DNA of 64,000 nucleotides, from assembly GCF_010998615.1 (NCBI RefSeq), contig NZ_JAAEAH010000005.1, positions 62,001 to 126,000 on the forward strand, in the 5' to 3' direction. Shown here piece by piece: positions 52,452 through 61,698 of this stretch (its first letter is position 1; the number at the start of each line of letters is the position of its first letter). The translations under genes were made by a program, and so were the position numbers. Under the pieces are notes generated by a model, which worked only from the letters and a program-made list of their open reading frames with translations, ran no database searches and was not told where the DNA came from. The stretch is from Myxococcus sp. CA023. GTDB lineage: Bacteria > Myxococcota > Myxococcia > Myxococcales > Myxococcaceae.

Positions 52452-52637
52452 ATGACGCCCGTCGAATCCCTTATGGCCGGTAGCTTGGATTCCGAGTCCG
52501 GTGAAGCCCATGTCAAGAACACCTACGTCAACTGCGACACGGCCAGCGTCGCCCCGCGCAAGCGGCTCCCGCTGCCGCCGCCAGCAGTTCCTCCCCTGGC
52601 CGGGCCGGAGCATCCGAGCGCCAGCCAGGCCCGCTGA
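52452..52637 (+). CDS. Small hypothetical protein (61 residues) with its own terminator
   Basis: ATG 52452 has GAGGTG 11 bases upstream. The ORF reads TPVESLMAGSLDSESGEAHVKNTYVNCDTASVAPRKRLPLPPPAVPPLAG then a polar tail: an acidic N-half, one Cys and a Pro-rich C-half. A strong intrinsic terminator follows eight bases after the stop, which argues for a real transcript. It is divergent from the JmjC-type oxygenase, so it could be a modified peptide precursor or substrate; this is speculative. An sRNA rather than a protein is also possible. Confidence 0.5.
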   Translation: MTPVESLMAGSLDSESGEAHVKNTYVNCDTASVAPRKRLPLPPPAVPPLAGPEHPSASQAR

Positions 52638-52644
52638 TCTCCAG

Positions 52645-52680
52645 GCCCGGGCGGGGTTTTTCACCCTCCCGGGCATTTTT
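52645..52680 (+). terminator. Intrinsic terminator
   Basis: GCCCGGG (52645-52651) pairs with CCCGGGC (52668-52674) around a 16-base loop, followed by ATTTTT. It ends the transcript of the small ORF and insulates the ECF sigma gene. Confidence 0.82.
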
Positions 52681-52772
52681 CTGTCCGGGTCCTTCTTTTT
52701 TTCTTCTCAAGGATTGGACCGCTGCGCGTCTTTGACTGGGTAACGCGCAGGCGCGCATGTGAGTGGGGCTGC

Positions 52773-53333
52773 ATGTCCAACCTCTTCAACCGGGAACGGA
52801 GGCGCTTCGAAGCGTTCATCCGTCAACATCGGCCCAGCCTTCTGGGGCTGGCCCGCCGGTTGTGTGCCCGCTCCAGCCTGGAGCCGGAGGACCTCGTCCA
52901 GGAGACCTTCGAGCGGGCGATGCCGGAGTTCGAGCATCTGAAGGACCGGGCGGACTCCGCGGCGGCTGCGTGGCTGTGTACGACGATGACGAACCGCTTC
53001 CTGGACTATTGCCGCCGCCAGCGGACGGAGTCCCGGGGGATGCCACATCTGGCGCTGGTCCAGGATTTGGCGGTGTCACCGGAGGAGACCCAGGAGAACT
53101 GGGCGCTGGTGAGCACCGACGCCTTCCAGAAGGCCATCGAGCGGCTGAAGCCGCACCTGCGTGACGCCTACCGCCTGCACGCGGAGGGCAAGCGCTACAA
53201 CGCCATCGCCGAGCATTTCAATGTTCCCGTGGGCACCGTGGGCAGCTGGCTCACCCTGGCCCGTAGGGATTTGAAGGAACTGCTGCTGCCCCAGGTGGCG
53301 GTAGCCCGGGAGCAGGGGGCCACGAGCTCATGA
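52773..53333 (+). CDS. ECF RNA polymerase sigma factor
   Basis: 186 residues. Region 2 is FIRQHRPSLLGLARRLCARSSLEPEDLVQETFERAM with AAAWLCTTMTNRFLDYCRRQ; region 4 (~120-170) is RLKPHLRDAYRLHAEGKRYNAIAEHFNVPVGTVGSWLTLARRDLKELL. There is no C-terminal extension. Its stop overlaps the start of a zinc-finger anti-sigma gene by 4 bases, which strongly implies that the two proteins form a sigma/anti-sigma pair. No recognisable autoregulatory promoter repeats were seen in 52681-52772. Confidence 0.94.
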   Translation: MSNLFNRERRRFEAFIRQHRPSLLGLARRLCARSSLEPEDLVQETFERAMPEFEHLKDRADSAAAAWLCTTMTNRFLDYCRRQRTESRGMPHLALVQDLAVSPEETQENWALVSTDAFQKAIERLKPHLRDAYRLHAEGKRYNAIAEHFNVPVGTVGSWLTLARRDLKELLLPQVAVAREQGATSS

Positions 53334-54730
53334 CGACGCCATGCACCAATCTGCACCTCTTCGTGGACGGAGAGCTGTCCGCTCCCGACGCGGAGGTCTT
53401 CCGCCAGCACCTGGGACGCTGTCCTGAATGCGAGGCGGGGCTGAGGGATTTGCTCCAGTTGGAGCTGTTGGCCTCCCGCGCCCTGGGCGGCGCCAGCGTC
53501 GCCGAGCCGCTGCCCGCGAAGGTGACGCCGCTGCGGCCGTGGATGCAGCGGGTGTCCCGCACGGTGGTGCCGGTGGCGTTGGCGGCGGGGCTGGCGGCGG
53601 TGGGCGTGTTCCGTCTCCAGGCGCAGCCGGAGGCCCCCACCGACGTGTGGCTGGCGGGCGCGGACGTGCGGACCTTGGAGGCGCGGCTCAGCCACCCGAT
53701 GGCGGACCGCTTTCTGCCCTACGAGCCGATGCGCGGCACGTCCGGTGCCGCGAACCCGCTGCCGCTGCGTCCCCTGGCGGAGCTGGAGGAGCAGCAGGAC
53801 TTCCGGGGCATCGCCGCCGCCTATGCGCTGCGCGGGGATTGGCAGCAGGCGGAATCCTTCCTGGCGCGGGCACCGGCCTCGGCGGACCGGGACAATGACC
53901 GCGCGGTGGTGGCCCTCAGCGGGCAGCGGTGGGAGGAGGCGCTGAACCTGCTCGGCGGCGCGCTGCGCCAGGAGCCGCGGCATGCGCAGGCGCTGTGGAA
54001 CCGGGGGCTGGCGCTGCGGGGACTGGGCCTGCTGAAGCAGGCGGAGGCGTCGTTCCGCGACGTCGCGTCGCTGCCAGGCCAGGCGGCGGGCTGGAAGGTG
54101 GCCGCGGAGAAGCGCGCGGACGAGATGCGTGCGCTGCGTGACGCGGAGGCCGCGCGGTGGCAGCGCCTAGTGCGGGAGACGTGGACGCAGCTCACCGAGA
54201 AGACGGCGGATGCGGCGTACCTGGTGCGGCAGCAGCCCGCGGTGACGCGTGCGGCCCTCTATGAGGCGGTGCGTACGGCCACTTCGGCGGACGCGGTGGC
54301 CTCACTGTTGCCACTCGCCGCGGCGTTGGACCAGTTGGGTGAAGGCACGGTGCTCCAGGACTACGTCCGGGATGCGGCCTCCCGCGACTTCAAGGTGCGT
54401 GCGCCGCTGGCGGAGGACTATGCGCGGCTGGTGAAGGGGGCGCTGGTTCCCGGTCTGCTGGAGCGACTGCGCGTCTCCCAGGAGACGGACCTGTACGTCG
54501 GCGCGCTGCTCCACACGGGCGAGGCCGCCCGGGACGCGGAGTCGCTCAAGGCCCTGCAGCGCTACGCCCATGGCTCCAGGGACCCGTGGCTCAACCTGCT
54601 GGCCGAGCGTGAGCGGGCTCGGAGCGAGGAGGCGTCCGGCCGCGCGGCCAACGCCGAGCACCTGCTGCTCGCCACGCTCCGCACGTGTGGTGCGTACAAC
54701 ACGCTCTTCCCGTGCGCTGAAATCAACTGA
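53330..54730 (+). CDS. Zinc-finger anti-sigma factor fused to TPR-like domain
   Basis: 466 residues. The N-terminus is a ZAS finger, H27-x3-C31-x2-C34 (RQHLGRCPECE). A transmembrane helix (~79-96) follows and then a periplasmic-side TPR-like half. From the membrane helix to the end it matches the TPR-CHAT protein at 48532: EARLSHPMADRF, AYALRGDWQQAESFLARAPASADRD, EPRHAQALWNRGLALRGLGL. It stops at the position equivalent to ~residue 420 of that protein and has no CHAT domain. A terminator follows. Confidence 0.88.
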   Translation: MTTPCTNLHLFVDGELSAPDAEVFRQHLGRCPECEAGLRDLLQLELLASRALGGASVAEPLPAKVTPLRPWMQRVSRTVVPVALAAGLAAVGVFRLQAQPEAPTDVWLAGADVRTLEARLSHPMADRFLPYEPMRGTSGAANPLPLRPLAELEEQQDFRGIAAAYALRGDWQQAESFLARAPASADRDNDRAVVALSGQRWEEALNLLGGALRQEPRHAQALWNRGLALRGLGLLKQAEASFRDVASLPGQAAGWKVAAEKRADEMRALRDAEAARWQRLVRETWTQLTEKTADAAYLVRQQPAVTRAALYEAVRTATSADAVASLLPLAAALDQLGEGTVLQDYVRDAASRDFKVRAPLAEDYARLVKGALVPGLLERLRVSQETDLYVGALLHTGEAARDAESLKALQRYAHGSRDPWLNLLAERERARSEEASGRAANAEHLLLATLRTCGAYNTLFPCAEIN

Positions 54731-54756
54731 GCGCTCGCTTCGGATGACGTCGCGCG

Positions 54757-54792
54757 GAGGCCGGCCTGTGACAGGGCCGGCCTCTTGCTTTT
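54757..54792 (+). terminator. Intrinsic terminator after the anti-sigma gene
   Basis: GAGGCCGGCC (54757-54766) and GGCCGGCCTC (54775-54784) form a perfect 10-bp stem with an 8-base loop, followed by TTGCTTTT. It closes the sigma/anti-sigma operon. Confidence 0.85.
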
Positions 54793-54910
54793 GTGGGCTT
54801 CGTGCAGGCGCGTGTCTGGGATCGGGCGAACGCGAGACTCGCGAAGGACGCCCCTGGCGTGTCGTGGCAGGCTCTGGCGGTTGGTTTCTTCCGCCCAGGA
54901 GTCGGCCGCC

Positions 54911-56548
54911 ATGCCCCTGTCACCCCCTCGGAACATGAAGGACTATGAGGCCACCCGCCGGGACTTTCGCTGGGAGCGGCCCGAGCACTTCAACTTCGCG
55001 GCCGACGTCATCGACCGGCACGCCGCCGAGCGCCCGGAGGCGCTGGCCCTGCTGTGGTCCGACGAAGCCGGGCAGGAGCGGCGCTTCACGTGGGAGGACT
55101 TGCGGCGGCGCTCGCTGCACGCGTCCCGCTTCCTGACGGAGCAGGGGCTTCGCCGGGGGGACCGGGTCTTCATCATGATGCCGCGTGTGCCGGAGTGGTG
55201 GTTCCTGGTGCTGGGCTGCATTCGCGCGGGCATCGTCTTCATGCCGGGCACGCCCATGCTCACGCCGAAGGACATCCGTTACCGGTTGGAGGTGGCGGAG
55301 GCCCAGGCGGTGATTGCGGACGTGAGCTGCCAGGAGCGCTTCGACGGCCTGGTGGGGAGGGCGGGCAAGGTCCGCACCTGGGTGTCGGTGGGCGAGGGCG
55401 CGCCGTCTCCGTGGGTGCGCTACGTGTCCGGCGTCGCGGAGGCGGATGCGGGCGCGGCCTTCGAGCCCACGCGCGCGGATGCGCCGCTGCTCATCTATTT
55501 CACGTCCGGTACCACGGGCATGCCGAAGATGGTGCTGCACACGCAGGCCAGCTACGGGCAGGGGCACGTGATTACCGGCCGCTACTGGCTGGACCTGACG
55601 CCGGAGGACCGGCACCTGACGCTCAGCGACACCGGCTGGGCCAAGTGCGCGTGGGGCAAGCTCTTCGGCCCGTGGAGCCAGGGCGCGTGCAACGTCGTCT
55701 ATGACTTCCGTGGCCGCTTCGAACCCACGAAGCTGCTGAAGGTGCTGGAGACGCAGAAGGTCACCACCTTCTGCGCGCCGCCTACCGCGTGGCGGGCGCT
55801 GGTGCTCCAGGACTTGAAGGCCTTCGACGTGTCCTCGCTGCGCCACACGGTGAGCGCGGGCGAGCCGCTCAATCCGGAAGTCATCGACAGGTGGAAGGAC
55901 GCTACCGGGCTGCACATCCATGAGGGATACGGGCAGACGGAGACGGTGATGATTGTGGGCACGTTCCCCTCCATGGCGCCGCGCGTGGGGTCCATGGGCA
56001 AGCCGTCCCCGGGCTTCACGGTGAACGTCATCGACGACCAGGGGCAGGAGGTGGCGGACGGGCAGGAGGGGGACATCGCGGTGCGCGTGGCGCCCGAGCG
56101 GCCCGTGGGGTTGTTCCAGGGCTATCTCGGGGACGACGCGGCCAACGCGGCGTGCCGGCGTGGTGACTGGTACGTGACGGGAGACCGGGCCGTGCGCGAC
56201 GCGGACGGCTACTTCTGGTTCGTGGGACGCGCGGATGACGTCATCAAGACGTCGGGCTACCGCGTGGGGCCCTTCGAGGTGGAGTCCGCGCTGCTGGAGC
56301 ACGACGCGGTGGCGGAGTCGGCCGTCATCGGTGTGCCGGACGAGAAGATTGGTCAGCGGGTGAAGGCCTTCGTGGTGCTGGCGCCGGGGCATACGGCATC
56401 CCCGGCGCTCGCGCAGGCGTTGCAGGAACACGTGAAGCGGACGACGGCGCCCTACAAGTACCCGCGCGAAATCGAGTTCGTCACCGAGCTGCCCAAGACG
56501 GTGAGCGGGAAGATTCGCCGTGCGGAGCTGCGCGCCACGCGGACGTAG
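54911..56548 (+). CDS. AMP-forming acyl-CoA synthetase (medium-chain ACSM-like)
   Basis: 545 residues of the ANL superfamily. LIYFTSGTTGMPKMVLHTQASYGQG is the P-loop-like A3 motif; LTLSDTGWAKCAWGKLFGPW, HIHEGYGQTETVMI (A5), WYVTGDRAVRDADGYFWFVGRADDVIKTSGYRVGPFEVESAL (A7/A8) and TVSGKIRR with the catalytic Lys follow. The order and the GWAKCAWG block resemble medium-chain/benzoate-type acyl-CoA ligases. ATG 54911 is preferred; ATG 54935 (MKDYEATRRDF) is a possible later start. It is convergent with an acyl-CoA-dehydrogenase-like gene. Confidence 0.88.
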   Translation: MPLSPPRNMKDYEATRRDFRWERPEHFNFAADVIDRHAAERPEALALLWSDEAGQERRFTWEDLRRRSLHASRFLTEQGLRRGDRVFIMMPRVPEWWFLVLGCIRAGIVFMPGTPMLTPKDIRYRLEVAEAQAVIADVSCQERFDGLVGRAGKVRTWVSVGEGAPSPWVRYVSGVAEADAGAAFEPTRADAPLLIYFTSGTTGMPKMVLHTQASYGQGHVITGRYWLDLTPEDRHLTLSDTGWAKCAWGKLFGPWSQGACNVVYDFRGRFEPTKLLKVLETQKVTTFCAPPTAWRALVLQDLKAFDVSSLRHTVSAGEPLNPEVIDRWKDATGLHIHEGYGQTETVMIVGTFPSMAPRVGSMGKPSPGFTVNVIDDQGQEVADGQEGDIAVRVAPERPVGLFQGYLGDDAANAACRRGDWYVTGDRAVRDADGYFWFVGRADDVIKTSGYRVGPFEVESALLEHDAVAESAVIGVPDEKIGQRVKAFVVLAPGHTASPALAQALQEHVKRTTAPYKYPREIEFVTELPKTVSGKIRRAELRATRT

Positions 56549-56559
56549 CGGGCGCGTCG

Positions 56560-57729
56560 TCAGGCTTCGAAGAGGACGGGGAAGCCCAGGAGCGCGCTGC
56601 CTTCCTGGGTGAACCAACCCTCCGCCACGGCGGCGTGCTGGGTGAGGGTGTGGATGTCGCGGAAACGGCGCTGGAGCGATGCGCCATCGCGCACGGACGT
56701 GGCGCCGCCCGCGTGGTAGCAGGCCGTCACGACCTCGGCGGCTGTCTCCACGGCCCACGTCAGGGTGGAGGACACCTGCGGCGCGAGGGCGAAGGCCTTC
56801 ATCGGGGACTGCTGGCAGGCGTCCCAGAACACCTCGGCCATGCGGCGGAGGGCATCGTGCGCGGCGCGGGCGCCCGTCTCCGCGCGGCCCAGCCGGTTGC
56901 GGAACACAGGGGAGTCCACGAGCGAGGTGCGCGCATACAGCCGGCGCTTGCCCGAGCGGGCCAGGGTGAGCAGGTCGTCCACCGCGCCCTGGGCGATGCC
57001 CACCGCCACCGCGCCGATGTGCATGGCGTAGTGCAGCACTGGAACCACGAAGTTGGCGCCCGGCACGGAGGGCTGGCCGGTGAAGATGTCGAAGGTGCGT
57101 TGCTGGGGGACGAAGGCGTCGATGGCGATGTCGTGGCTGCCGGTGCCGCGCAGGCCGAGCACGTCCCAGTGCTCGATGATGCGGACCTCGCTGGCGGGGA
57201 GCAGCATGGCGCGCGTCTCGGGCAGGCCCTCGGCGGGGCCAGCGCGGGGCTTGCCGTCTGGGCCAAGGACGACACAGTTGCCGAACAGCCATTCACTCTG
57301 GCGGCAGCCGGTGGCGAAGTTCCAGTGGCCGGTGACGCGGTAGCCGCCGTCCACCTGCACGGCCTTGCCCTGGGCATTGAAGGCGCCGCCCACGGTGGCA
57401 TTGGGCCCGGCGGCGTAGACGGCATCGAACTCCTCGCGGAGGAGGAGGGCGAAGAGTTGGGGGCTCTCCGAGGCAATCATCATCGTCCAGGCGGTGGAGG
57501 CGTCCGCGCGGGCCAGCTCGGAGAGGACGTCCAGCCCGGTGACGAGATTCAGCTCCAGCCCGCCATGGCTGCGAGGGACAAGCATCCGGTAGACGCCGAT
57601 GTCCTTCAGCGTGGCGATGACGTCCAGGGGGAGCTGCCGTGCCTGCTCAATCTCCCCGCTGCGAGCGGAGAGGGCAGGGGCCAACTCACGTACCGCATGC
57701 AGCAGGTTCGCTCCGGCATCCAGCGTCAT
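56560..57729 (-). CDS. Acyl-CoA dehydrogenase-fold flavoprotein
   Basis: 389 residues. N-terminal helices (LPLDVIATLKDIGVYRMLVPRSHGGLEL) precede a middle beta domain with VDGGYRVTGHWNFATGCRQSEWLFG. The C-terminal helices include HTLTQHAAVAEGWF. The GHWNFATG block resembles the hydroxylase/monooxygenase subgroup (DszC- or HsaA-like) more than fatty-acid dehydrogenases. No catalytic Glu could be placed. The ATG at 57729 is preferred because the 53 codons upstream do not resemble the family. Confidence 0.8.
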   Translation of the reverse strand: MTLDAGANLLHAVRELAPALSARSGEIEQARQLPLDVIATLKDIGVYRMLVPRSHGGLELNLVTGLDVLSELARADASTAWTMMIASESPQLFALLLREEFDAVYAAGPNATVGGAFNAQGKAVQVDGGYRVTGHWNFATGCRQSEWLFGNCVVLGPDGKPRAGPAEGLPETRAMLLPASEVRIIEHWDVLGLRGTGSHDIAIDAFVPQQRTFDIFTGQPSVPGANFVVPVLHYAMHIGAVAVGIAQGAVDDLLTLARSGKRRLYARTSLVDSPVFRNRLGRAETGARAAHDALRRMAEVFWDACQQSPMKAFALAPQVSSTLTWAVETAAEVVTACYHAGGATSVRDGASLQRRFRDIHTLTQHAAVAEGWFTQEGSALLGFPVLFEA

Positions 57730-57900
57730 GGGTCGAGGCTCCGGAAAGAGAGCTTCAAAGATGCCTGATGCTGGATGTCTGTGAAAGGTGCAGTGCGCTA
57801 ATGGTTTCAAGTCCTGCGCGCCAGGGCATTCGATGAGCAGGAATTGCTGTGTCCGCGGCCCGGGCGTCCTGGTGAACGCCCGGGTCAAGCAGGCCCCGTG

Positions 57901-59325
57901 CTACTTGCCCCACTCCGTGTGGACGAAGCCCGCTTCCGGTCTGTCCTTGCGCTGATACGTGTGCGCGCCGAAGGCGTCACGCTGTGCCTGGGTGAGGTTC
58001 TGCGGCAGCTCCGCGGTGCGGTAGCTGTCCAGGTACGCCAGCGAGGAGCTGAACACCGGAACGGGGATGCCCACGCGCGTGGCTACGCCCACCGCCTGCC
58101 GCCACGCGGGGGCCATGCGCTCCAGCACCGGCGCGAAGGCGTCGGACACCATCAGGTTGGGCAGCGTCGGCTGCTGCTGGAAGGCCTCACGCAGCGGCGT
58201 GAGCAGCTTCGCGCGGATGATGCAGCCACCCCGCCAGATGCGCGCCAGTTCCGCCGGGTTGATGTTCCACTGATACTCCTGGGACGCCGCCTGGATGAGC
58301 AGCATGCCCTGCGCATACGTCACCACACGCGCCGCGTAGAGCGCGTCATGCGTCCACGCCGCCAGCTGCGCCCGTTCCTCCTTGCTGAGCTGCCCCACCG
58401 GGCCGTTCAGCTTCGGCGCGGCTGCCACGCGTTCGTCCTTCATGGAGGACAGGATGCGCGCGTCCAGTGACGCGGCGATGGAGGGAATCGGGACGCCCAA
58501 ATCCAGCGCCACCTGCACCGTCCACTTGCCGGTGCCCTTCTGGCCCGCCTTGTCCAACACCAGGTCCACCAGCGGCTTGCCCGTCTCCGGGTCCTTCTGG
58601 CGCAGCACCTTGATGGTGGTCTCCAGCAGGAACGAGCCGGCGATGCCATGGTCCCACTGGGACAGCAGGTCCGCCAACGCGTCCGCGTCCAGCCCGAGCC
58701 CGCGGCGCAGCACGTCGTATGTCTCCGCGAGCAACTGCATGTCCGCGTACTCGATGCCGTTGTGCACCATCTTCACGAAGTGCCCGGCGCCGTCCGCCCC
58801 CACGTAGGTGACACACGGCCCCATGTCCGTCTTCGCGGCGATGGCTTCGAACACCGGACGCACCAACTCGTACGCCGAGGGAGCACCGCCCGGCATGATG
58901 GAGGGGCCGTTGCGCGCGCCCTCCTCGCCGCCGGACACGCCGACGCCCAGGAAGTGGACGCCCTTGGCCTTGCACTGCTCCTCGCGGCGGCGCGTGTCCA
59001 GGAACCACGAGTTGCCGGCGTCCATGATGACGTCGCCTTCCGCCATCAGCGGCAGCAGGCGCTCCAGCATGGAGTCCACCGCCGCGCCCGCCGTCACCAT
59101 CAGCAGCACCTTGCGCGGGCGCTCCAGCCGCTGAACGAAGGCCTCCAGCGACTCGGTGCCCCAGACCTCGGGGTGTCCGTGCTTGCGGTGCATCTCATCG
59201 ATGCGCTCCGCATGCCTGTCCCACACGGCCACCCGGAAGCCGTGGTCCGCGATGTTGAGGGCGAGGCTCGCCCCCATGACGCCCATTCCCGCCACGCCGA
59301 ACTGCGCGCCCGCTGCCTCACTCAT
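57901..59325 (-). CDS. gnd: 6-Phosphogluconate dehydrogenase (decarboxylating)
   Basis: 474 residues. The NADP-binding N-terminus is FGVAGMGVMGASLALNIADHG. LGVGVSGGEEGARNGPSIMPGG and a DGAGHFVKMVHNGIEY segment supply the substrate and catalytic Lys/Glu region, and KGTGKWTVQVALDLGVPIPSI is diagnostic. It makes ribulose-5-phosphate, CO2 and NADPH. It is the last gene of a zwf-pgl-gnd run on the minus strand, so the whole oxidative pentose phosphate branch is encoded together. A 37-base gap separates it from pgl. Confidence 0.95.
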   Translation of the reverse strand: MSEAAGAQFGVAGMGVMGASLALNIADHGFRVAVWDRHAERIDEMHRKHGHPEVWGTESLEAFVQRLERPRKVLLMVTAGAAVDSMLERLLPLMAEGDVIMDAGNSWFLDTRRREEQCKAKGVHFLGVGVSGGEEGARNGPSIMPGGAPSAYELVRPVFEAIAAKTDMGPCVTYVGADGAGHFVKMVHNGIEYADMQLLAETYDVLRRGLGLDADALADLLSQWDHGIAGSFLLETTIKVLRQKDPETGKPLVDLVLDKAGQKGTGKWTVQVALDLGVPIPSIAASLDARILSSMKDERVAAAPKLNGPVGQLSKEERAQLAAWTHDALYAARVVTYAQGMLLIQAASQEYQWNINPAELARIWRGGCIIRAKLLTPLREAFQQQPTLPNLMVSDAFAPVLERMAPAWRQAVGVATRVGIPVPVFSSSLAYLDSYRTAELPQNLTQAQRDAFGAHTYQRKDRPEAGFVHTEWGK

Positions 59326-59362
59326 CGTTGGTTCCTCCTGGAAGGTTTGCGACTGGGAGCCC

Positions 59363-60034
59363 TCACCGCCCGGCGGCGGCGGGGTCCAGCATCCACTCCG
59401 AATTCGTCACCCGGGCGGCGGGGAGGCTCAGGTCCCCCGCCAGCGCCCGGCGCACCGTGTCCTGCTTGCCCGCCCCCGATACGAGGGTCAGCACGTGCCG
59501 CGCGGACCGCAACACCGGCAGCGTCAACGTCATCCGCCAGGGCGGCGGCTTGGGTCCCACCACCGCCAGGACGCGCTGCTCGGATTCCTCCAGCGCGGGG
59601 TGGCCGGGGAAGAGGCTGGCCGTGTGTCCGTCCTCTCCCATGCCCAGCAGCACCACGTCCAGGGTAGCAGGCAGCTTCGCCGCGTAGTCCTTCGCGGCGG
59701 CGTCCCGGTCCTCGCGCTCACCCTCCATGCGGAACACCTGCGACGGTGACAGCCGAAGAGGACGCAGCAGCGTGTCCTCCACCATCCGGTAGTTGCTGTC
59801 CGCGTGGTCGGGCGGCACGAAGCGCTCGTCCACGAAGTAGACGTCCACGCGCTCCCAGGGAAGCACCTGCGCCGCCAGCGCCCGGTACGCGGGCCCCGGC
59901 GTGCTGCCGCCCGACAGGGCCAGGCTGACGCGCCGCTGGGTGGCGAGCGTGTCCTGGAGCGCCCGCGCCATCCACACCGCGGCTTCCCGGGGCAGGGACT
60001 CTGTGGGCACGATGTGCGTGCGTGCGGCGCTCAC
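59363..60034 (-). CDS. pgl: 6-Phosphogluconolactonase
   Basis: 223 residues. [38 protein letters not shown] and [22 protein letters not shown] are the three family blocks, with the catalytic His in [12 protein letters not shown]. It hydrolyses the lactone from the Zwf reaction. GTG 60034 overlaps the zwf stop in GTGA. The frame continues upstream to 60172, but there it only shadows zwf, so the short start is preferred. Confidence 0.93.
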   Translation of the reverse strand: MSAARTHIVPTESLPREAAVWMARALQDTLATQRRVSLALSGGSTPGPAYRALAAQVLPWERVDVYFVDERFVPPDHADSNYRMVEDTLLRPLRLSPSQVFRMEGEREDRDAAAKDYAAKLPATLDVVLLGMGEDGHTASLFPGHPALEESEQRVLAVVGPKPPPWRMTLTLPVLRSARHVLTLVSGAGKQDTVRRALAGDLSLPAARVTNSEWMLDPAAAGR

Positions 60035-61575
60035 AGGCTGGTCCACCGGCGGCCATCCCGGGCCAGCAGCGCGGCCGCGGCATCCGGGCCCGCGCTTCCA
60101 CCGGGGTAGCCGTGCGCCGGTCCGCCCTCGCCGGACTCCAGGGCTTGGAGGATGGGCGTCACGAAGGTCCACGCCTGCTCCACGCTGTCCTGCCGCGCGT
60201 AGAGGGTGGCGTTGCCGCGCATGCAGTCCAGCAGCAGGCGCTCATAGGCCTCGGGGACCGGCCGCTGGAAGGTCTCCTGGTAGTTGAAGTCCATGGTGAC
60301 GCCCGCGATGTTGACATCCTCGCCAGGCACCTTGGATTCGAAGGAGAGCGCGATGCCTTCCTGGGGCTGGATGCGCAGCGTGAGCACGTTGGGCTGCAGC
60401 CGCTGGCAGGTGGCGCCTTCCCCGGAGAAGAGGCTGATGGGCACCGATTTGAAGTGGATGGACACCTCCGTCACGCGCCGCTTCAGCTTCTTGCCCGCGC
60501 GCAGATAGAAGGGAACGCCCGCCCAGCGCCAGTTGTCGATGTTCATCTTCATGGCGACGTAGGTCGGCGTGCGCGAGCCGGCCTTCACGCCCTTCTCCTG
60601 GAGGTAGCCCTCGTACTGGCCTGCCACCACCGCGCGGGACACCTCGCGGCCCTCCAGCGGGCGCAGCGCGCGGATGACCTTGTTCTTCTCGTCGCGGATG
60701 TCCTCGGCGCCGAAGGACACCGGCGGCTCCATTGCGCACAGCGCGAGCACCTGGAGCAGGTGGTTCTGCACCATGTCCCGGATGACGCCCGTCTCGTCGT
60801 AGAAGCCGCCACGCCCCTCCACGCCCAGCGTCTCCGCCGCGGTGATTTCCACGTGGTCGATGTTCTGCCGGTTCCACAGCGGCTCGAAGATGGCGTTGGC
60901 GAAGCGGAAGACGAGGATGTTCTGGACGGTCTCCTTGCCCAGGTAGTGGTCGATGCGGAAGAGCTGCCGCTCGTCCAGCACCGCCGCCAGCTCGCGGTTG
61001 AGCGCGCGGGCGCTCTCCAAATCGTGGCCGAAGGGCTTCTCGATGATGAGCCGCTGCCACGGGCGCTGGTCGGCCTGTTCCTGGCGCTTCAGCAGCCCCG
61101 ACTCCGACAGGCCGTGGAGGATTTGGGGGAAGGTGGAGGCCGGGGTGGCCAGGTAATAGAACTGGTTGCCCTGGGTGCCGAACTTCTGGGCGACCCGGTC
61201 GAGCTCCTCGCGCAGGCGCACGAAGGACTTCGGGTCGTCATAGCCGCCAGAGATGAGCTCCAGGCGCGGGGCGAAGTCCTTCCAGACGGCCTCGTCCAGG
61301 GGCTGGGTGCGGGCGAACTTCAGCAGGGACGCCTTCACCTGCTCGCGGAAGGCCTCGCTGTCTCCTTCGGAGCGGCTGAAGGCGACGACGGCGAAGTTCT
61401 TCGGCAGCAGGTGGTCTCGCGCCAACTCGAAGAGGGCCGGGAACAGCTTGCGCTGGGCCAGGTCTCCGGTGGCGCCGAACAACACCAGCGCGCACGGGTC
61501 GGGCCGCCGGGCGCGAACCAGCGGGTCTCCTTCTCGGGGATGGGTCTCGATGTGCAGGCCCTGATGCGCGTCCAT
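60031..61575 (-). CDS. zwf: Glucose-6-phosphate dehydrogenase
   Basis: 514 residues. [20 protein letters not shown] is the NADP motif; [11 protein letters not shown] and [13 protein letters not shown] (catalytic His/Lys region) follow, and [14 protein letters not shown] is the typical C-terminal block. It catalyses the first, rate-setting step of the oxidative pentose phosphate pathway and heads the zwf-pgl-gnd operon. The 123-base gap upstream, with GGAGGGAGGCAGC ahead of the ATG, should contain its promoter. Confidence 0.96.
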   Translation of the reverse strand: MDAHQGLHIETHPREGDPLVRARRPDPCALVLFGATGDLAQRKLFPALFELARDHLLPKNFAVVAFSRSEGDSEAFREQVKASLLKFARTQPLDEAVWKDFAPRLELISGGYDDPKSFVRLREELDRVAQKFGTQGNQFYYLATPASTFPQILHGLSESGLLKRQEQADQRPWQRLIIEKPFGHDLESARALNRELAAVLDERQLFRIDHYLGKETVQNILVFRFANAIFEPLWNRQNIDHVEITAAETLGVEGRGGFYDETGVIRDMVQNHLLQVLALCAMEPPVSFGAEDIRDEKNKVIRALRPLEGREVSRAVVAGQYEGYLQEKGVKAGSRTPTYVAMKMNIDNWRWAGVPFYLRAGKKLKRRVTEVSIHFKSVPISLFSGEGATCQRLQPNVLTLRIQPQEGIALSFESKVPGEDVNIAGVTMDFNYQETFQRPVPEAYERLLLDCMRGNATLYARQDSVEQAWTFVTPILQALESGEGGPAHGYPGGSAGPDAAAALLARDGRRWTSL

Positions 61576-61698
61576 TCGCTGCCTCCCTCCGGGTTGGGTC
61601 CGGCGGGAACCTTACGCCTTCCGAGTAGCCACCGGGCAAGTGGGAGTGCGGGCAATGACGCCGGTCTGACGTTGCGGAGCGTGCCTGCTCCGCGCCCT

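Noticed and set aside
54920..57292. 790-codon minus-strand ORF
   Set aside because: Spans the antisense of the acyl-CoA ligase and an off-frame part of the dehydrogenase-like gene, both clearly coding in other frames.
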